64,000 nucleotides of DNA from positions 215,980 to 279,979 of the forward strand of contig JAANYP010004858.1 in NCBI GenBank assembly GCA_020465985.1, given 5' to 3'. Positions within the stretch are counted from its first letter, which is position 1. Every line of letters begins with the position of its first letter. Position numbers and translations under genes: made by a program. The stretch is from Centrapalus pauciflorus. Its lineage: Eukaryota; Streptophyta; Magnoliopsida; Asterales; Asteraceae. Shown piece by piece: positions 34,003 to 46,558 of the stretch. The notes under the pieces are model-generated. The model saw only the letters and a program-made list of their open reading frames with translations, was not told the origin of the DNA and did no database searches.

Positions 34003-36551
34003 GTGATTGAATGTAATAATGGATTCATTATGCATCCTTATACTATGTTGCATATTAGAGTTTTGGATTAGATGTATTGTGTTCATGTGATGTAAATTAA
34101 CTTGATACATTTATGCACCTTATAGCATTATCTCCTGATTTCACATAATTCTTATTGGAGTTTGGGTTTTGTATGTAATCTACTCTCTGAGTCTCTGGCA
34201 CTTTCTTTGATATTTATACTGACATTTTGTCTTATCAACTTGAAGGTATTTGATTCTAGAATCAGAATAATCCAATTCTGGAACAACCTCATCAATTTGA
34301 TCATTTCCTTCAACAAATTCAGATTCCTTCAAGTTTATTTCTACAGACTCATTGACAGATTTGTCTAAATTCTCATTAAACAGCCCATTTTAATATTCAG
34401 CGACTTTCAAATGATGTAATCCAGAACATCCTCTTACATTTGTCTAAATTCTCCGATAACTTGACTACTTGACTGTAGTAGATGCTTGCTCATTAAACAA
34501 CCCATTTTAATATTCAGCGACTTTCAAATGATGTAATCCTGAACATCCTCTTATTGATCATTAGAATCCTTGGAAACAATTTCTGCAATATCATCAGCAA
34601 TCTGAATAATTAATTCTAAAAATTCCTTAGAACCTTTAAATATATCACCAGAACCACTACCAGAATCAAAACTTGAACCTAACTGTCTTCTCAATAGTTT
34701 GATTGGTGATGGATTCTTTATGTTAAAAGCATTAGTATCCATTCCAAAGTTGCAACCACGATTTTCCAAAGCAATATGGAAGAAGTATCCAACCATGAAG
34801 TCGCTCTTGAGTGTTAATTTTTAGCAAATCGGTAAGTATGTAAATTATACTTTGTATGATACTGGTTAGTAAATATAACATCCTGGTCATTCTGCCACTA
34901 ACTTGAAGTTTTCAGATTTATAATAGTACTTTTGATTACAATGAAGTATTCTGATTTATATTTGCAACAATGTTTGGCTAGGCCTTATAGGAAATGCAAG
35001 TCTTTAATGATGTTTTTCAGCCTCAAAACTTTGTTAATTTTGTTTAAATGAAACTGTATTTTGAACTATTTATGTAGCGTGTATTTGCTGGACACAACTT
35101 TTATCTTGGTAAGAATGATGTTTGGAGGAATTTTCTTTTGAATAGATGATTTAATTAGGATGATAGGTAATTTCTATCTTTGTAACTTTTATTTTGTCTT
35201 TATAAAACAGATATTGCACATATATGTAGAATGTTTTTGGGCCCTCTTCCTTCAAATCTTGAGTAGTATGTAAGCTTAGTTCATAGAAACTTCTTGTACA
35301 TAATTGAACAAAGATCCTGCTGAATGCAAGTAATGTATTGCAATTAAAGATGAAGAAGAGTAGCATGTCACTGCCCAAAGTTTTTGCCATCCTGTGTCCA
35401 CATTGCTTATGGTTTCGGTAGCTTCGGTTCAAGTCATAGTTCTTCTCTTGCAGTGGCGGTTCAAGTGGATGATATGAGGTATGCTTCTTTCTTGTGGGAT
35501 TTGGATACTACGCATTTGCAGATTTAGCTAGCTTGATTTGTTCTTGGGATATATAATATTTAAATCATTTTTCATCATGATCTGGTGATTTAGTTGTTGC
35601 ATTCAAGAATAACTCACCTGTTTTGTGTCTGAATTAGGGTGTGTTCGTTTATGAAAAAACCTCTTAAAACGTTTGTAGTCTGAAAATGAAGAGATTTTTA
35701 TATATTAGACTGTTTGTTAAAAGAGACTTAATAGGTATTAAGTTCTTATTTCTCCTCTTATAAAATAAGAGGTAAACCAACATATTAAATCTTCTTAACC
35801 CTATTTAATTAAATATTATATTAATTATTTCTCCTCTTGTTAAGGTAGTTCTGGAACCATTTTTAAGCTATATTGTTTAAATAATCTTCATTGTTGTTGT
35901 AGTTTATGCATCAACATTATGGTATGATCATTTTGGTTTTATTTTTTATGTGGCATCACTAAAGAGTTGATATACCAAACATCACAGTTTTTAGTGGTTT
36001 TTTGGCTGTTATTATTTTTTTTGGTAATCAAATGGATTTAAACTTGATATTGAGGGGTTTCTTATGGGTACGATGTACTCTTTTGAGATTAAAAGATAAT
36101 GCATGCAAGTGAGTTCCTTTTTATATGCTTATTAGGGAGGCAAGGTACATCAAACAACAAGTGTTTATGATAAAAAGAATACACAGCTCTCTCAAAGATG
36201 AGCTGGAATTCAGATTCCAGGGCTGCTTTCTCATATCTGCCTTAATCAGTTTATTTCACTAAAATGCATATAATGTGTTTCTTCATCTCCACCCTTAAAC
36301 TAACTATAGGTATTGCCCAAACCTCTGCATACAGTAATCTTTAAGATTTGGTTGATAATCTTTTGTTTTAATGTGTTATAAGCTTTGTGAAAATTTTAAT
36401 TATTTTTCTTAAGTTACTTAAGTTAATTCTGCCAACCTTTTCTTTTCACACCCTGCTACTTAATACTCAAACCATCTTTTATTTGTAAGTCATAAGCCCC
36501 AAATTGAAGTTGCTTCTTACTAGCAATAATCGAGAGTAATTGAAATGTGCA
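34003..36551 (+). other. captured intron-like DNA; unassigned minus-strand ORF and local repeat
   Basis: A 60-bp phrase (CCCATTTTAATATTCAGCGA and onward) occurs at about 34384 and 34500, 116 bp apart. A minus-strand frame at 34796-34551 (81 codons) reads GYFFHIALENRGCNFGMDTN, PSPIKLLRRQLGSSFDSGSG and FLELIIQIADDIAEIVSKD. It looks protein-like, but I do not recognise it. An exon-like CAG|TGGCGGTTCAAGTGG...GAG|GTATGC lies at 35455-35483. Confidence 0.4.
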
Positions 36552-36809
36552 TTTGTACTGTTAGTCATAATGACAATGATCATAGCCATTCTATCAGAGT
36601 ATGTTGTGGACACCATTGAGGTATGTTGTTAACTTTTACAGTACAATTGAGTCTTGCACGCGTTTGCATCTAACGGTTTCCTCATGGATTAGGTTGCATC
36701 AGATACGAGGGGAATCTCTGTGAGTTTTATTAGCATAGTCTAGCTGCCTATTGTTGGAAATGCAGCTGAACATGCTGTTTCCATTGTATTTGCCTTCAAG
36801 AACAAATTG
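36552..36809 (+). pseudogene. captured fragment of a CAX vacuolar cation/proton exchanger gene
   Basis: The first exon ends at 36620 (donor GAG|GTATGT) and reads MTMIIAILSEYVVDTIE. The next exon, 36693-36809, reads VASDTRGISVSFISIV, a TAG stop, then LPIVGNAAEHAVSIVFAFK and NKL before a GTAATA donor. LSEYVV.TIE and ISVSFISI.LLPIVGNAAEHA are the highly conserved CAX segment of two transmembrane helices with the ion-binding GNAAEH motif. CAX proteins move Ca2+ and other cations into the vacuole in exchange for protons. Only about 60 codons are present, so this cannot function. Confidence 0.85.
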
Positions 36810-37043
36810 GTAATACACAACAACAATATCATACCTGCTTGCTAGGATATCTTGGATCTCTTAGAAACATTCTTTTTACTTGCTTGCTAAAAATAGAAAG
36901 CCATATAATCCTTTATCTGACTTCTTGAAACATCCTACTTTTAGCAAAAAAAAACTCACTACATTTTGCAGTAAAGAGAATCTTGGACAAAAAAATGACA
37001 AATATAGAGTTTGTTTGTATTTACTTTTTCACATTTTGTTCTG

Positions 37044-37090
<47 letters not shown>

Positions 37091-38414
37091 GTGTTTTTTT
37101 TGGCATTTTTGTTGCAATGAAAAATCAAGTGCATGGTTGAATTAGACGATAATTAATTTTGTATTTTCATCTGATGGAGGTGTCAGTAACCAAGTGTGGC
37201 TATAGATATAATTATAAAAACCCATAAGTTGTGCATGTACAAAACAGAATGTTTAAAATGCGGTGATATGCAGGATGTAAGTTCACACTACTTGAAAGAA
37301 CTGATACTTGGGCTTGCCTATGTGTTAATTGGAGCATGCTGTTTTGTTCAACATGTTCCCACTTGTAAGTTCTATTCAAAATTTTTGGTAGTTGGTACCA
37401 ATTAGAAATATTAGAGGTGGCAAAATGGACATATATAACTCGGGATATATTTATAGTGGGTCTGATTTGGTTGACCTGCTTACTTTTATGCCACTCTTTT
37501 TAGCAAAAAAAATTTATTTAATACACAATGTATATGTAAAGTTAGGAGATTTTTAGCATTTTAATACCCTTTGGATGGCAATTGACCTATTTCATTCTTA
37601 GCTATGTTTTATATTATATCTCATTTGACCTGTTTTGACCTGTTTAAAGCCTCGCCTACACTATATGATCCAAATTGACATATTCTAAGATAAACGAATG
37701 GAAATTACCAGCTCTGAAATAGTTATTGTTCAGGAGTTAAAATGAGTTCATTACATCTGAATCGAGAATTCTGATTACACATTTTATCCATAGAGAATTA
37801 AAGATGCACCAAAAGAGAAATGACTGACCAGTCTGCAAATTGATATTTATGTGCAGACCAATCGAAAGCCAATGAGTTGGGCATTCAGCTGTCCTTTGGA
37901 AAACATGGAATTTCATCCAGTTAAATTTTCGAACGAGTAGGCTAGCCCCAACATCCTGCTTCAGTTTTGGTGTCATTGTGGTCCGAAAGTCTGGGATTTG
38001 AAGGTGGCTTAAAGGTTTCTATTATATTTTATTTAATTTAGTAAAATGAGGCTGAGTCCTTTGTTAGGAGTTTTGTGTTTTTTTTTTCTCACGTAGCCAC
38101 GTAGGATTCAAATTTTGCGATGAAAGGCGGCAAGTTACTTCATGGCCATACTCGAAATCTTAGTTTGATTCTGTGTTGTGAAAGTGTTGGTCGTTATGGT
38201 TAAACTGAAGATAACAAGTTCATATTGTAAACAACTTACGATGCTCTTTGATAAGATGCATTTTTTAGATCTTAATTTGTGTATAGCAACCTTTAAATAA
38301 ATTGCAATGGGGCGGGTTCGGAACGAGGATTGGTCTCTCTGTGCCCGCCTTATTCATTAGTTTTATTTACCTGTCCCTACTTCTAAAGTTAACTGTTTCT
38401 GAATTTTTGGGCAG
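36810..38414 (+). other. captured intron-like DNA with (CT)n microsatellite
   Basis: A (CT)19 run lies at 37046-37084. Frames at 37196-37405 (plus) and 37976-37737 (minus) are short and unassigned. No further CAX exon was found. Confidence 0.45.
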
Positions 38415-38618
38415 GTGGATCAACTTAAAAGTTCCATTCTGTGAGGTTTATGGTAGAGCAAAATGCAATTTGCAGGAGGCAGTCCAGATGGCAGGTCTGT
38501 CATGGCAGGGTGGAGCTCACTGCGGATCAGACTATGCAAAAAATACTGCCTGCCTACTTGCTCGTATGATGCATAAGGGTTTCAAGTTCTTGATCACCAA
38601 CTCGTTGATGTGCCAGTG
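38415..38618 (+). pseudogene. captured exon of an ERI1-type 3'-5' exoribonuclease gene
   Basis: After acceptor GGGCAG the exon reads WINLKVPFCEVYG, CNLQEAVQMAGLSWQGGAHC, GSDYAKNTACLLARMM and HKGFKFLITNSLM. This is the C-terminal part of the DEDDh exonuclease domain of plant ERI1-like proteins, with the conserved His (AHCG) and the Asp four residues on. The usual HCGLDDAKN is HCGSDYAKN here. ERI1 enzymes trim structured RNA ends and affect small RNAs and rRNA. Another frame downstream (38630-38760) reads HAFAWKQPLGHMPFPPY and may be the next piece after a shift. It is only a fragment. Confidence 0.82.
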
Positions 38619-39960
38619 ATGTGCCAGTCCACTGAGCACCATGCTTTCGCTTGGAAGCAGCCACTTGGACACATGCCTTTTCCTCCATACCATCACCAGT
38701 TTCCTGACAAACCAAAGGACTTACATTTCCTTCCAATATTTTTTATCCTTGCTGTTTCTGTGGGGTGAAAAGCAGCAAGGGGATGGTTCAGAAAACAGGT
38801 CCCAAACAAGGCAGTTGCTTCTATGTGTACCTTCTTTCTTTGTAAAAAAGAGAAAAAAAAAAAAAAGAAAGGGAAAAGAAGAAAAGAACCCAGGGAGTGT
38901 CGTTAAGTCGAAGCGGTTGAGTTCGTATGGTTTCTGCTTCTTTGAAAAGTAAAAGTAAGTATTTATATGGTTGGCTCTAAAATGATATATGAATGGTTAG
39001 TAGGGTGGTGCAGGAGTCATCTATTTATATCTAATATCATCCTGAGTGAAACAATTATTTTAGAGTTGTGAAAAAATTGTTAGTTTCAGTTGTTGTTTGG
39101 TGCCTAATTATCTAAAATAATCCATGAAATGGTTATTGAACTTTGGGTGCAAATTAAGCCTACTTTCTGTGTCTAAACTCTTGTTCTCGTTTTTCATTGG
39201 TTGGTTTTCTTATTTTAATTTCTGGACTTTGGTTAACTAAGACTTGAATTGTAACATAAATCTACCAACTATATGATTCTTCAAAACGTTTATATATTGA
39301 CCAGGAAACTTGTTAGTTAACTATAAATAATGACTTTTTCACTTTTTGTTGTGTTATACTTAAAATAATAATTTTGATTTGTTATTATAAGATTCATTTG
39401 TTGTTAAAAGCATCTACTTATCAGTTTATCTAACAAATTTAAATACAAAAGATCTTTTTATCAGTTTTTAAAAATTATAAATAATTCCAAAAATTATTTT
39501 CTGAAAATGAGTTTTGTAACCACTATTTTTATCTTATTAGTTTTTGAAAAAATAAGCTATTATTAAAAAGCAAGCTCAAACATCCATAAAAAAAATTCTT
39601 GTTGTGTTTTATACATATTTTTAAATATTTTATAGATTAAATCCAGATTTTATGAAAGCGATGTGAAACGCAATTTATTCACAAAAATTAACCTCAGATT
39701 CACACATGATATTATAATAATTAACATAATAATCAAACAAAGAACACATACGATTTGTACACTATGTAACACATGCATTTTACCACAAATGTAAATCATA
39801 TTGCGATTGTTTACGATATTATAAAATACTAATCATCATAATTTCTGCGTTGGATTTTATAACCCCAAAAGTGTCAAAACATTGATACCAGATTGTATTA
39901 CAATCTTCCATAAGGTGTTTATACGCAAAAAAATATATATATCAAAATACAATCTTCCAT
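38619..39960 (+). other. AT-rich 3' part of the Helitron, no gene seen
   Basis: Oligo-purine runs at 38850-38890 and general AT-rich DNA. The phrase CAATCTTCCATAAGGTGT is repeated at 39901 and 39950. Confidence 0.5.
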
Positions 39961-39981
39961 AAGGTGTCGAAACAAATTTTT

Positions 39982-40016
39982 GTCGCCGCCGCCGCTTTGC
40001 GCGGGTACCCTACTAG
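39982..40016 (+). other. Helitron 3' terminus: GC-rich hairpin plus CTAG
   Basis: TCGCCGCCGCCGC and GCGCGGG can pair imperfectly around TTT, and the tract ends CTAG with T following. It is a sharp GC-rich island in AT-rich DNA. Confidence 0.7.
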
Positions 40017-40030
40017 TATATATAAATATA

Positions 40031-40584
40031 GGGTTAAAGCCATAGAATAGTTATATACTTTTTAAAATGTATCGATATGGTACGTGTATTATTTTAATTA
40101 TTAATATTATACGTGTACTTTTTGAATCGTTCAAATTTGATACGCGTACTACATTTTTTCATATCAATATGATACCTTTGGAAACCAGTTACTGGCTGTA
40201 CCTGTTAAGAGTGTAATTTTTCTTTTTATTAATGTTCAAATTTCCATATTTATAACATCAAATACACTCTGTCGTCCTTGTGATAACCTGATAGGAGAAA
40301 TCACACAGCACAGATAACTTCAAACACCTACAGACCTCTGTACAAATCTCCAATGACGATCCCCACCGTCCAAATCGAAGAACTATGTGTTGAAAAGTTT
40401 CTCCTCAAATTTCATGCAGATCCAACGGGGAACAAGTTCGTACCAATGATTCACCCACAACTGCGCAAAGCTAGACGAAACAACCGATCATAAAAAGTAA
40501 AGGTATCATATTGACAATATAAAAAGTACACGTACTATATTGATACACCTTAAGAAGTATACTGCTATTGTATGACTTTAGCCC
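40031..40584. mobile_element. TIR element 1 (554 bp), flanked by TA-rich DNA
   Basis: The left end GGGTTAAAGCCATAGAATAG is mirrored by CTATTGTATGACTTTAGCCC at the right. The match extends imperfectly for about 60 bp (ATGTATCGATATGGTACGTG against CACGTACTATATTGATACAC). There is no coding capacity. TA dinucleotides flank both sides, suggesting a TA target. Confidence 0.75.
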
Positions 40585-40594
40585 ATATATATAT

Positions 40595-41502
<908 letters not shown>

Positions 41503-42822
41503 TATATATATATATACACACACACACGGCCACTATACATAGGGATATGTGAAACTGTGTGTGTAACACAAATACATACAAAACATGGTTTGTGTGGTGG
41601 TGTTGATGGCCGAAAGTAGTACACACATTGGTGTGTGTTTTTCTCGTTTTTCGTGTGTTTGATTGTGTATATGGCGTCGCTCGACCGTGTCATCACCGGT
41701 GGATACCGAAAGCATCTCTTTCTTGTATATTTGTCATCAAACTACAAAGGTACGATTTTTAAATGCTTTCATGTTTACTTATCTTATGTTTTACTTGATG
41801 ATTCGTGTACAGAATTCGTAAATTTAAAAAGCTTCCGTTGTGCATTTAATCCGATTAAAAGTTTAAGTTTTTATGAAAAACTGATACGAATTCCCAACAG
41901 TGGTATCAGAGTCACCTCAAGTAACATAATGATAGTATTATTCGTGTATTAATGTCCAACGTTCTTAAAGTTTCATTTTTTTTAATAATTAAAAGTGTTT
42001 AAACGATTAAAATCGATAATTAAAACGTTTAAGATTTTGATTCGGCTTGGAGAAAATCGACCAAAGGGTTTGGAAACCCCATGGTGATTCTTGGCCACCT
42101 TGGAGGATCTCGGAGCTCGGGATTTTGAAACCTTAGTTCGTTTTATTTAATTGATGTTTGATTGTTTAAAGTGTTTAATTAATTAAAGTCGAGAACTAAA
42201 CGTTTCGGTTCGCGAAAATCGAGCCTTGAGATTTCGGCCATGGGTTGAGACCCATGACCTCTCGGCTATGATGTGGTAGCCGAAGCCATGGATGATTTGT
42301 TCCGTCATGTCGTTTAATTCACGGTAAAACTCGAACGATTAAATTAAATGCGTTAAAATCAAATAAATAAATCAAAAGTGTTTGATTATCAATATTTAAA
42401 CATTTGTGACAAAACATATGTATATATGTTTCAGTTTTATTAAATTAAAGTGGGAGACTTTATTAGTTTTATAAAATTCACAAATCGGTTTAAATATTAT
42501 TCGATTCGATAATTAAACGATTTTTTGGAATATGGAAATCGAAATAATCAAAGTGAGTTGATTAATGCCTTCGATTAATTTCAGCCGTCAAAGAGTTCAA
42601 TAATCTACTTATTTTTGGTTCATATGGGATTGAATCCGAATATGAGTCGGTATACTAAGTTGGTTCGTTTCCATTTTCCGGTAATTTGTCGTTTAAATTA
42701 AATCGTTTTAATTAAAAGGTAAGTTTTAATGTTGAAATTAAAATTAATATCATATTTTTTGTTTAAATCGGTCATGTCATAAGTTTTTTAGAAACCTTTG
42801 GCCTAATAAAATTTGATGGTAA
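41503..42822 (+). mobile_element. orphan LTR end, PBS and leader of another LTR retrotransposon
   Basis: CCCAACA at 41893-41899 is followed one base later by TGGTATCAGAGTC (41901-41913), an initiator tRNA-Met primer site, so an LTR ends here. The LTR start is not visible, as TIR element 3 and (TA)n abut it. Downstream is non-coding DNA with repeated TTTAAACGATT and AAAATCGA phrases. It continues after the Helitron at 45211. No gag or pol was found, so this is a non-autonomous or eroded element. Confidence 0.6.
41901..41913 (+). other. tRNA-Met primer-binding site
   Basis: TGGTATCAGAGTC, complementary to the initiator tRNA-Met 3' end with one change from the common TGGTATCAGAGCC. It lies one base after a CAACA LTR end. 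Confidence 0.75.
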
Positions 42823-45210
42823 TCTATATATTATAATAAATGAGAACATCACATTGCCACGTGTCATCTTATTAGCATATTACTTTTTAATTTTCCTGCT
42901 TTTTTTCCTAATTTAGAACTATTCAATAATAAATTTAATTAATTAAAAAAATATATAAATAACCTTTTATCTTTCTTTCCTAATTTATTTCCTTACATTA
43001 ATTACTTCAAATTATTATATTACCAATATGTTACTAATACCTAAAACATATATATTTTCTTTAAAATTGATACATGCATATTATGATTGTATTTGTTTTG
43101 TATAATTAATATCTTAAAAAAGATATTTAATTATTAATAAAACATAATTTTTTTAGCTAAATCATATTAAGTATAAAATGTTGATAAATTAGATACAGTT
43201 TTTCCTTCTTATATTTCATATGTTTTCATTCATAAATATTGACTTTTTAAAATTTAAACTAATTTATAAAATTTAGAATCTATTTTTATTCTTAAAATTT
43301 TCTATTGTTATTACTTATTAATAGCAATGATAATAAATTATCAATCCGTTTTTTAAAAATTCTAAAAAAAATATGAATAAAAACATGAATTGATATAAAT
43401 AGTACACTTAATAATCTAATCTGTATATATTAATAAAAGAAAAACATCTATTGATAAAAGAAAAATATCTTATGCCACGTGTCAGTTGTCACTACCTCAT
43501 CTCTCTAAATTTATGATTTCCCGAGTTTTTTTTCCAATTAGATTTATAATATATACAGATTTTACTAATTCATTATCAAAAGGAAATATGAAATCTAATT
43601 CAAACACATTCATATTTAATCCATGCAATTAAAAAAAAAAATATTTTAAACATTCTAATACTAATTTAAAATTACGTTTAAAAAAGTTGATATTTTGATC
43701 AAATTTTAATTAAAACATATTATATTACAAATATGATATTTTCTGGGTATAAAAAATCAATTATAATCCATGAATTGTAGTTTGAGGATTCATGTTTATT
43801 TATTTATGATATATCCAACAGTTATTGAGAAATAAAAATGTGCAATTGTACGTTAAATATTTTAATTAATGGTAGTTTATTTACCTTTTTATAAACTGGA
43901 TTTAGATTACATATTTGAGTTTTTCTTATTTAGGAAAAATAATTGATCTTATTGTATTAATAATTAGATAAAACTATATTATTTTGAATTTTAGTTTGGA
44001 CGAGTTTAATGTTAATACATTTAAATTTAAATCGAGCACACGTTTTTTTATTATTTTTTATATTGAACTAATCTCACATGCCTATAAAAAAAATTAAGTT
44101 TGTGTTAAAAGTTTATGGATAATGTTTTTATGACATCCTACATTTATTTTATACAAAATGGTATAGTTGATAAACATTATAAATGTTTTAGTTGAATTGA
44201 ACTTTTGATAAAATAAATACATGTTTCTATCACATGCATATAACAATTGTGTATTTGTTTATAAGTTTATATTCTCAAAAAATAATTAGTTTTTTTAATT
44301 GCTCATGTAACACATGGGTTAATAAACTTATATAATAAAAAAAATACCAACTGTCACATGTCACTTCCACATATCATCATAAAAGATTAATACAACTTAT
44401 TATTATAAAAAATAAATGATGCATACAATTTATCACTTTTAAAAAGATAAAAATAACATGGAGGTTCGAAAATGCGTATAGCAATCCAAATTTCACTAAA
44501 CCAATAAGAAAAGAATAACTTGAGGTTTTTTATGGAAAAAAATAACATGGAGGGACGAAAATGAAAAAAACGTGAAAAACATGTTGGTCTTTTTCATAAT
44601 AAACCCTTATAAATATTTTAGTTGAATTGAACTTTTGATAAACTAGATATATGTTTATATCACATGCATATAAAAATTGTATATTTGTTTATAAGTTTAT
44701 ATTCTCAAAAAATAATTAATTTTTTTAAATACTTGTGTAACATATGGATTAATAAACTTATATGATAAAAAAAAAACCAAATGTCATGTATCACCTCAAC
44801 ATTTCATCGTAAAAGATTAATACAACTTATTATTATTAAAAAAATAAAAGATACATACAAGTTATCATTTTTAAAAAGATAAATACATTTCTATTATTTT
44901 TAATCTATATATAATAAAAGGTAAATACAATTGTTCTTTTTAAAAAGATAAATAACTCTATTATTTTTAGTTTATAAATATTAAATTGTAGTAAACTATG
45001 CAATATTATATTAAATATAAACTAAAATCTAAATTTATATAAATTAAAATATATTAAATTAAAAATAAACTCTTAAAATCAATCATTGAGGAATAATAAT
45101 AGCATTTTTACTTTATTTTAAATAATATATGGCTATGTATGTTTTTTTACTTATATAAATTTTATATAAATTTATTAAAAAATCCACGTATTACGTGGGT
45201 CATAAACTAG
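42823..45210 (+). mobile_element. non-autonomous Helitron (2388 bp) with exact A/T flanks
   Basis: It starts TCTATATATTATAATAAATG with a preceding A. It ends with the hairpin CCACGTATTACGTGG, then GTCATAAACTAG with a following T. These are the classical Helitron ends (5'-TC, hairpin, CTRR-3', insertion between A and T). There is no coding capacity. Inside are further Helitron-like joins (near 43420, 44305 and 44735), so it is a nest of related copies. Confidence 0.82.
44183..44888 (+). repeat. direct repeat of about 275 bp inside the Helitron nest
   Basis: 44183-44457 and 44611-44888 share TTTTAGTTGAATTGAACTTT, GTTTATAAGTTTATATTCTC and ATTAATACAACTTATTATTA. Each copy spans a hairpin-type 3' end (ATGTAACACATGGG or TGTAACATATGG) followed at once by a 5'-type start. 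Confidence 0.8.
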
Positions 45211-46558
45211 TTTTATTTATAAACTAGATTTAATTTATGCATTTAAATTTAATTCCATAAAGGCATTAATTATAAAATTAAAGGGAGTTTAATTTCAGGA
45301 TTCTATTTTTAATTGATGAAATTGTGACTTTGAGTCTCATGCTCGGTCATGGTTTAATGTCTTGAGATTCTATCTCGACATTAACGGTAGAAATCGTTTG
45401 AAACCGTAAATTAGTTATTTTGGATTTAAACGATACTTTAATAATTGTTATTAAATTTTTCGATCATCAAGTTATAATTAGTCGGGATTGACAAAGATTT
45501 TGGTTTGAGAATTATCTCGATCGAAACGATTTGATCAGCAACTTGAATCCAATAAGGATAATTAAATCACGATATTATCAAATGGTTTTTCGAAATGTGT
45601 TATTTAATATGATCAATTTTCTTAAACTTTTTAATAGGAAATATTTTATTGGTAAAATTGTTTTATTTAGAAAATTGATATTTTAAATAAAGTATATTTA
45701 ATTTTTGAAAAGTGTTTCAATTGAATAATAATTAGTTGATAATTATTTAAAAGAAATTTAAATAATTTATCAACATAAAATTTCACTTGACATTATGAGA
45801 AAATGACAAATGGCAAGTTAGTTATTCTTTTAATAGTATTTATAATTATATATAGATTATAGGTTAGCTGATTTATAAATAAATTTTAAGTTTTAAATCA
45901 TAAAATAAATGTAAACATTTCAAAAGGCATTAACTTTTGTCTAAAGCTTTTCTAAAATTTTTTCACATAAGTAACTAATTAACGGTAATAGTTTAAATGT
46001 TTGAAAAAAATTTAAAAAATCCGAAAAAGTTTAAACGTTTTGAAAATTTTAAGCGAATTTTTTAAACAATTATTGAAAAATCTTAAAAAAAGGTCAAAAA
46101 TTTTGAAATGATCAACTTTATTTTATTGTTCATAAAACCTCTTAGATTTTTGTATAGAAATAAAAAAATTTCCTAAAGTTAAAAAACTATTTTGTTATTA
46201 GTTTTTAAATACCAATAAAGATAAGAACAATAATTTATAATTGTGTTTTAATAGATGTTTAGTCCTCAATAAACCTAATATAATATAAAACTAGTAAAAA
46301 TGAGTACTCAATAAAATTTATTTTTTAATGATTAAAAAAAATTTAATTTCTTTTTAATTCTAAACTCAATACGAAATATTCTTAGTTTTTGATTAATAAA
46401 AATTTCTATTTATATATCATTACAAATATCTCACTTTTCATTTTTATAATTTTTACATTAAAGTAAAATTACCGGTAATTTAATTTCTTCGGATTAGCTT
46501 ATTTTTTAATAGTTATAGAAATAATAATAATAACAATATTGATAATAACTATAAAAAA
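45211..46558 (+). other. continuation of the LTR-element remnant, non-coding
   Basis: Very AT-rich, with TCGATTAAA and TTTAAACG phrases like those at 42000-42780, so it is the other side of the Helitron insertion. No coding frame and no second LTR found. Confidence 0.5.

Larger units (their letters stand above)
31641..40016 (+). mobile_element. probable Helitron (8.4 kb) carrying host gene fragments
   Basis: The left end has the 5' sequence shared with the other Helitron-type copies in this window. The right end reads CGCCGCTTTGCGCGGGTACC then CTAG at 40013-40016 followed by T, the GC-rich hairpin-plus-CTAG pattern of Helitron 3' termini. Between them lie exon pieces of at least three unrelated genes (RRM, CAX, ERI1), all on the plus strand with introns kept, as in gene-capturing plant Helitrons. 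No Rep/helicase ORF is present, so it is non-autonomous. That the two ends belong to one element is inferred. Confidence 0.6.

Noticed and set aside
35636..35800. hAT-type MITE start (GGGTGTGTTCGTTT)
   Set aside because: Only one end resembles such elements; I could not find the matching inverted end or an 8-bp duplication.
41635..41952. 105-codon plus-strand ORF at 41635-41952
   Set aside because: It crosses the LTR end and the PBS, so it is non-coding element sequence.
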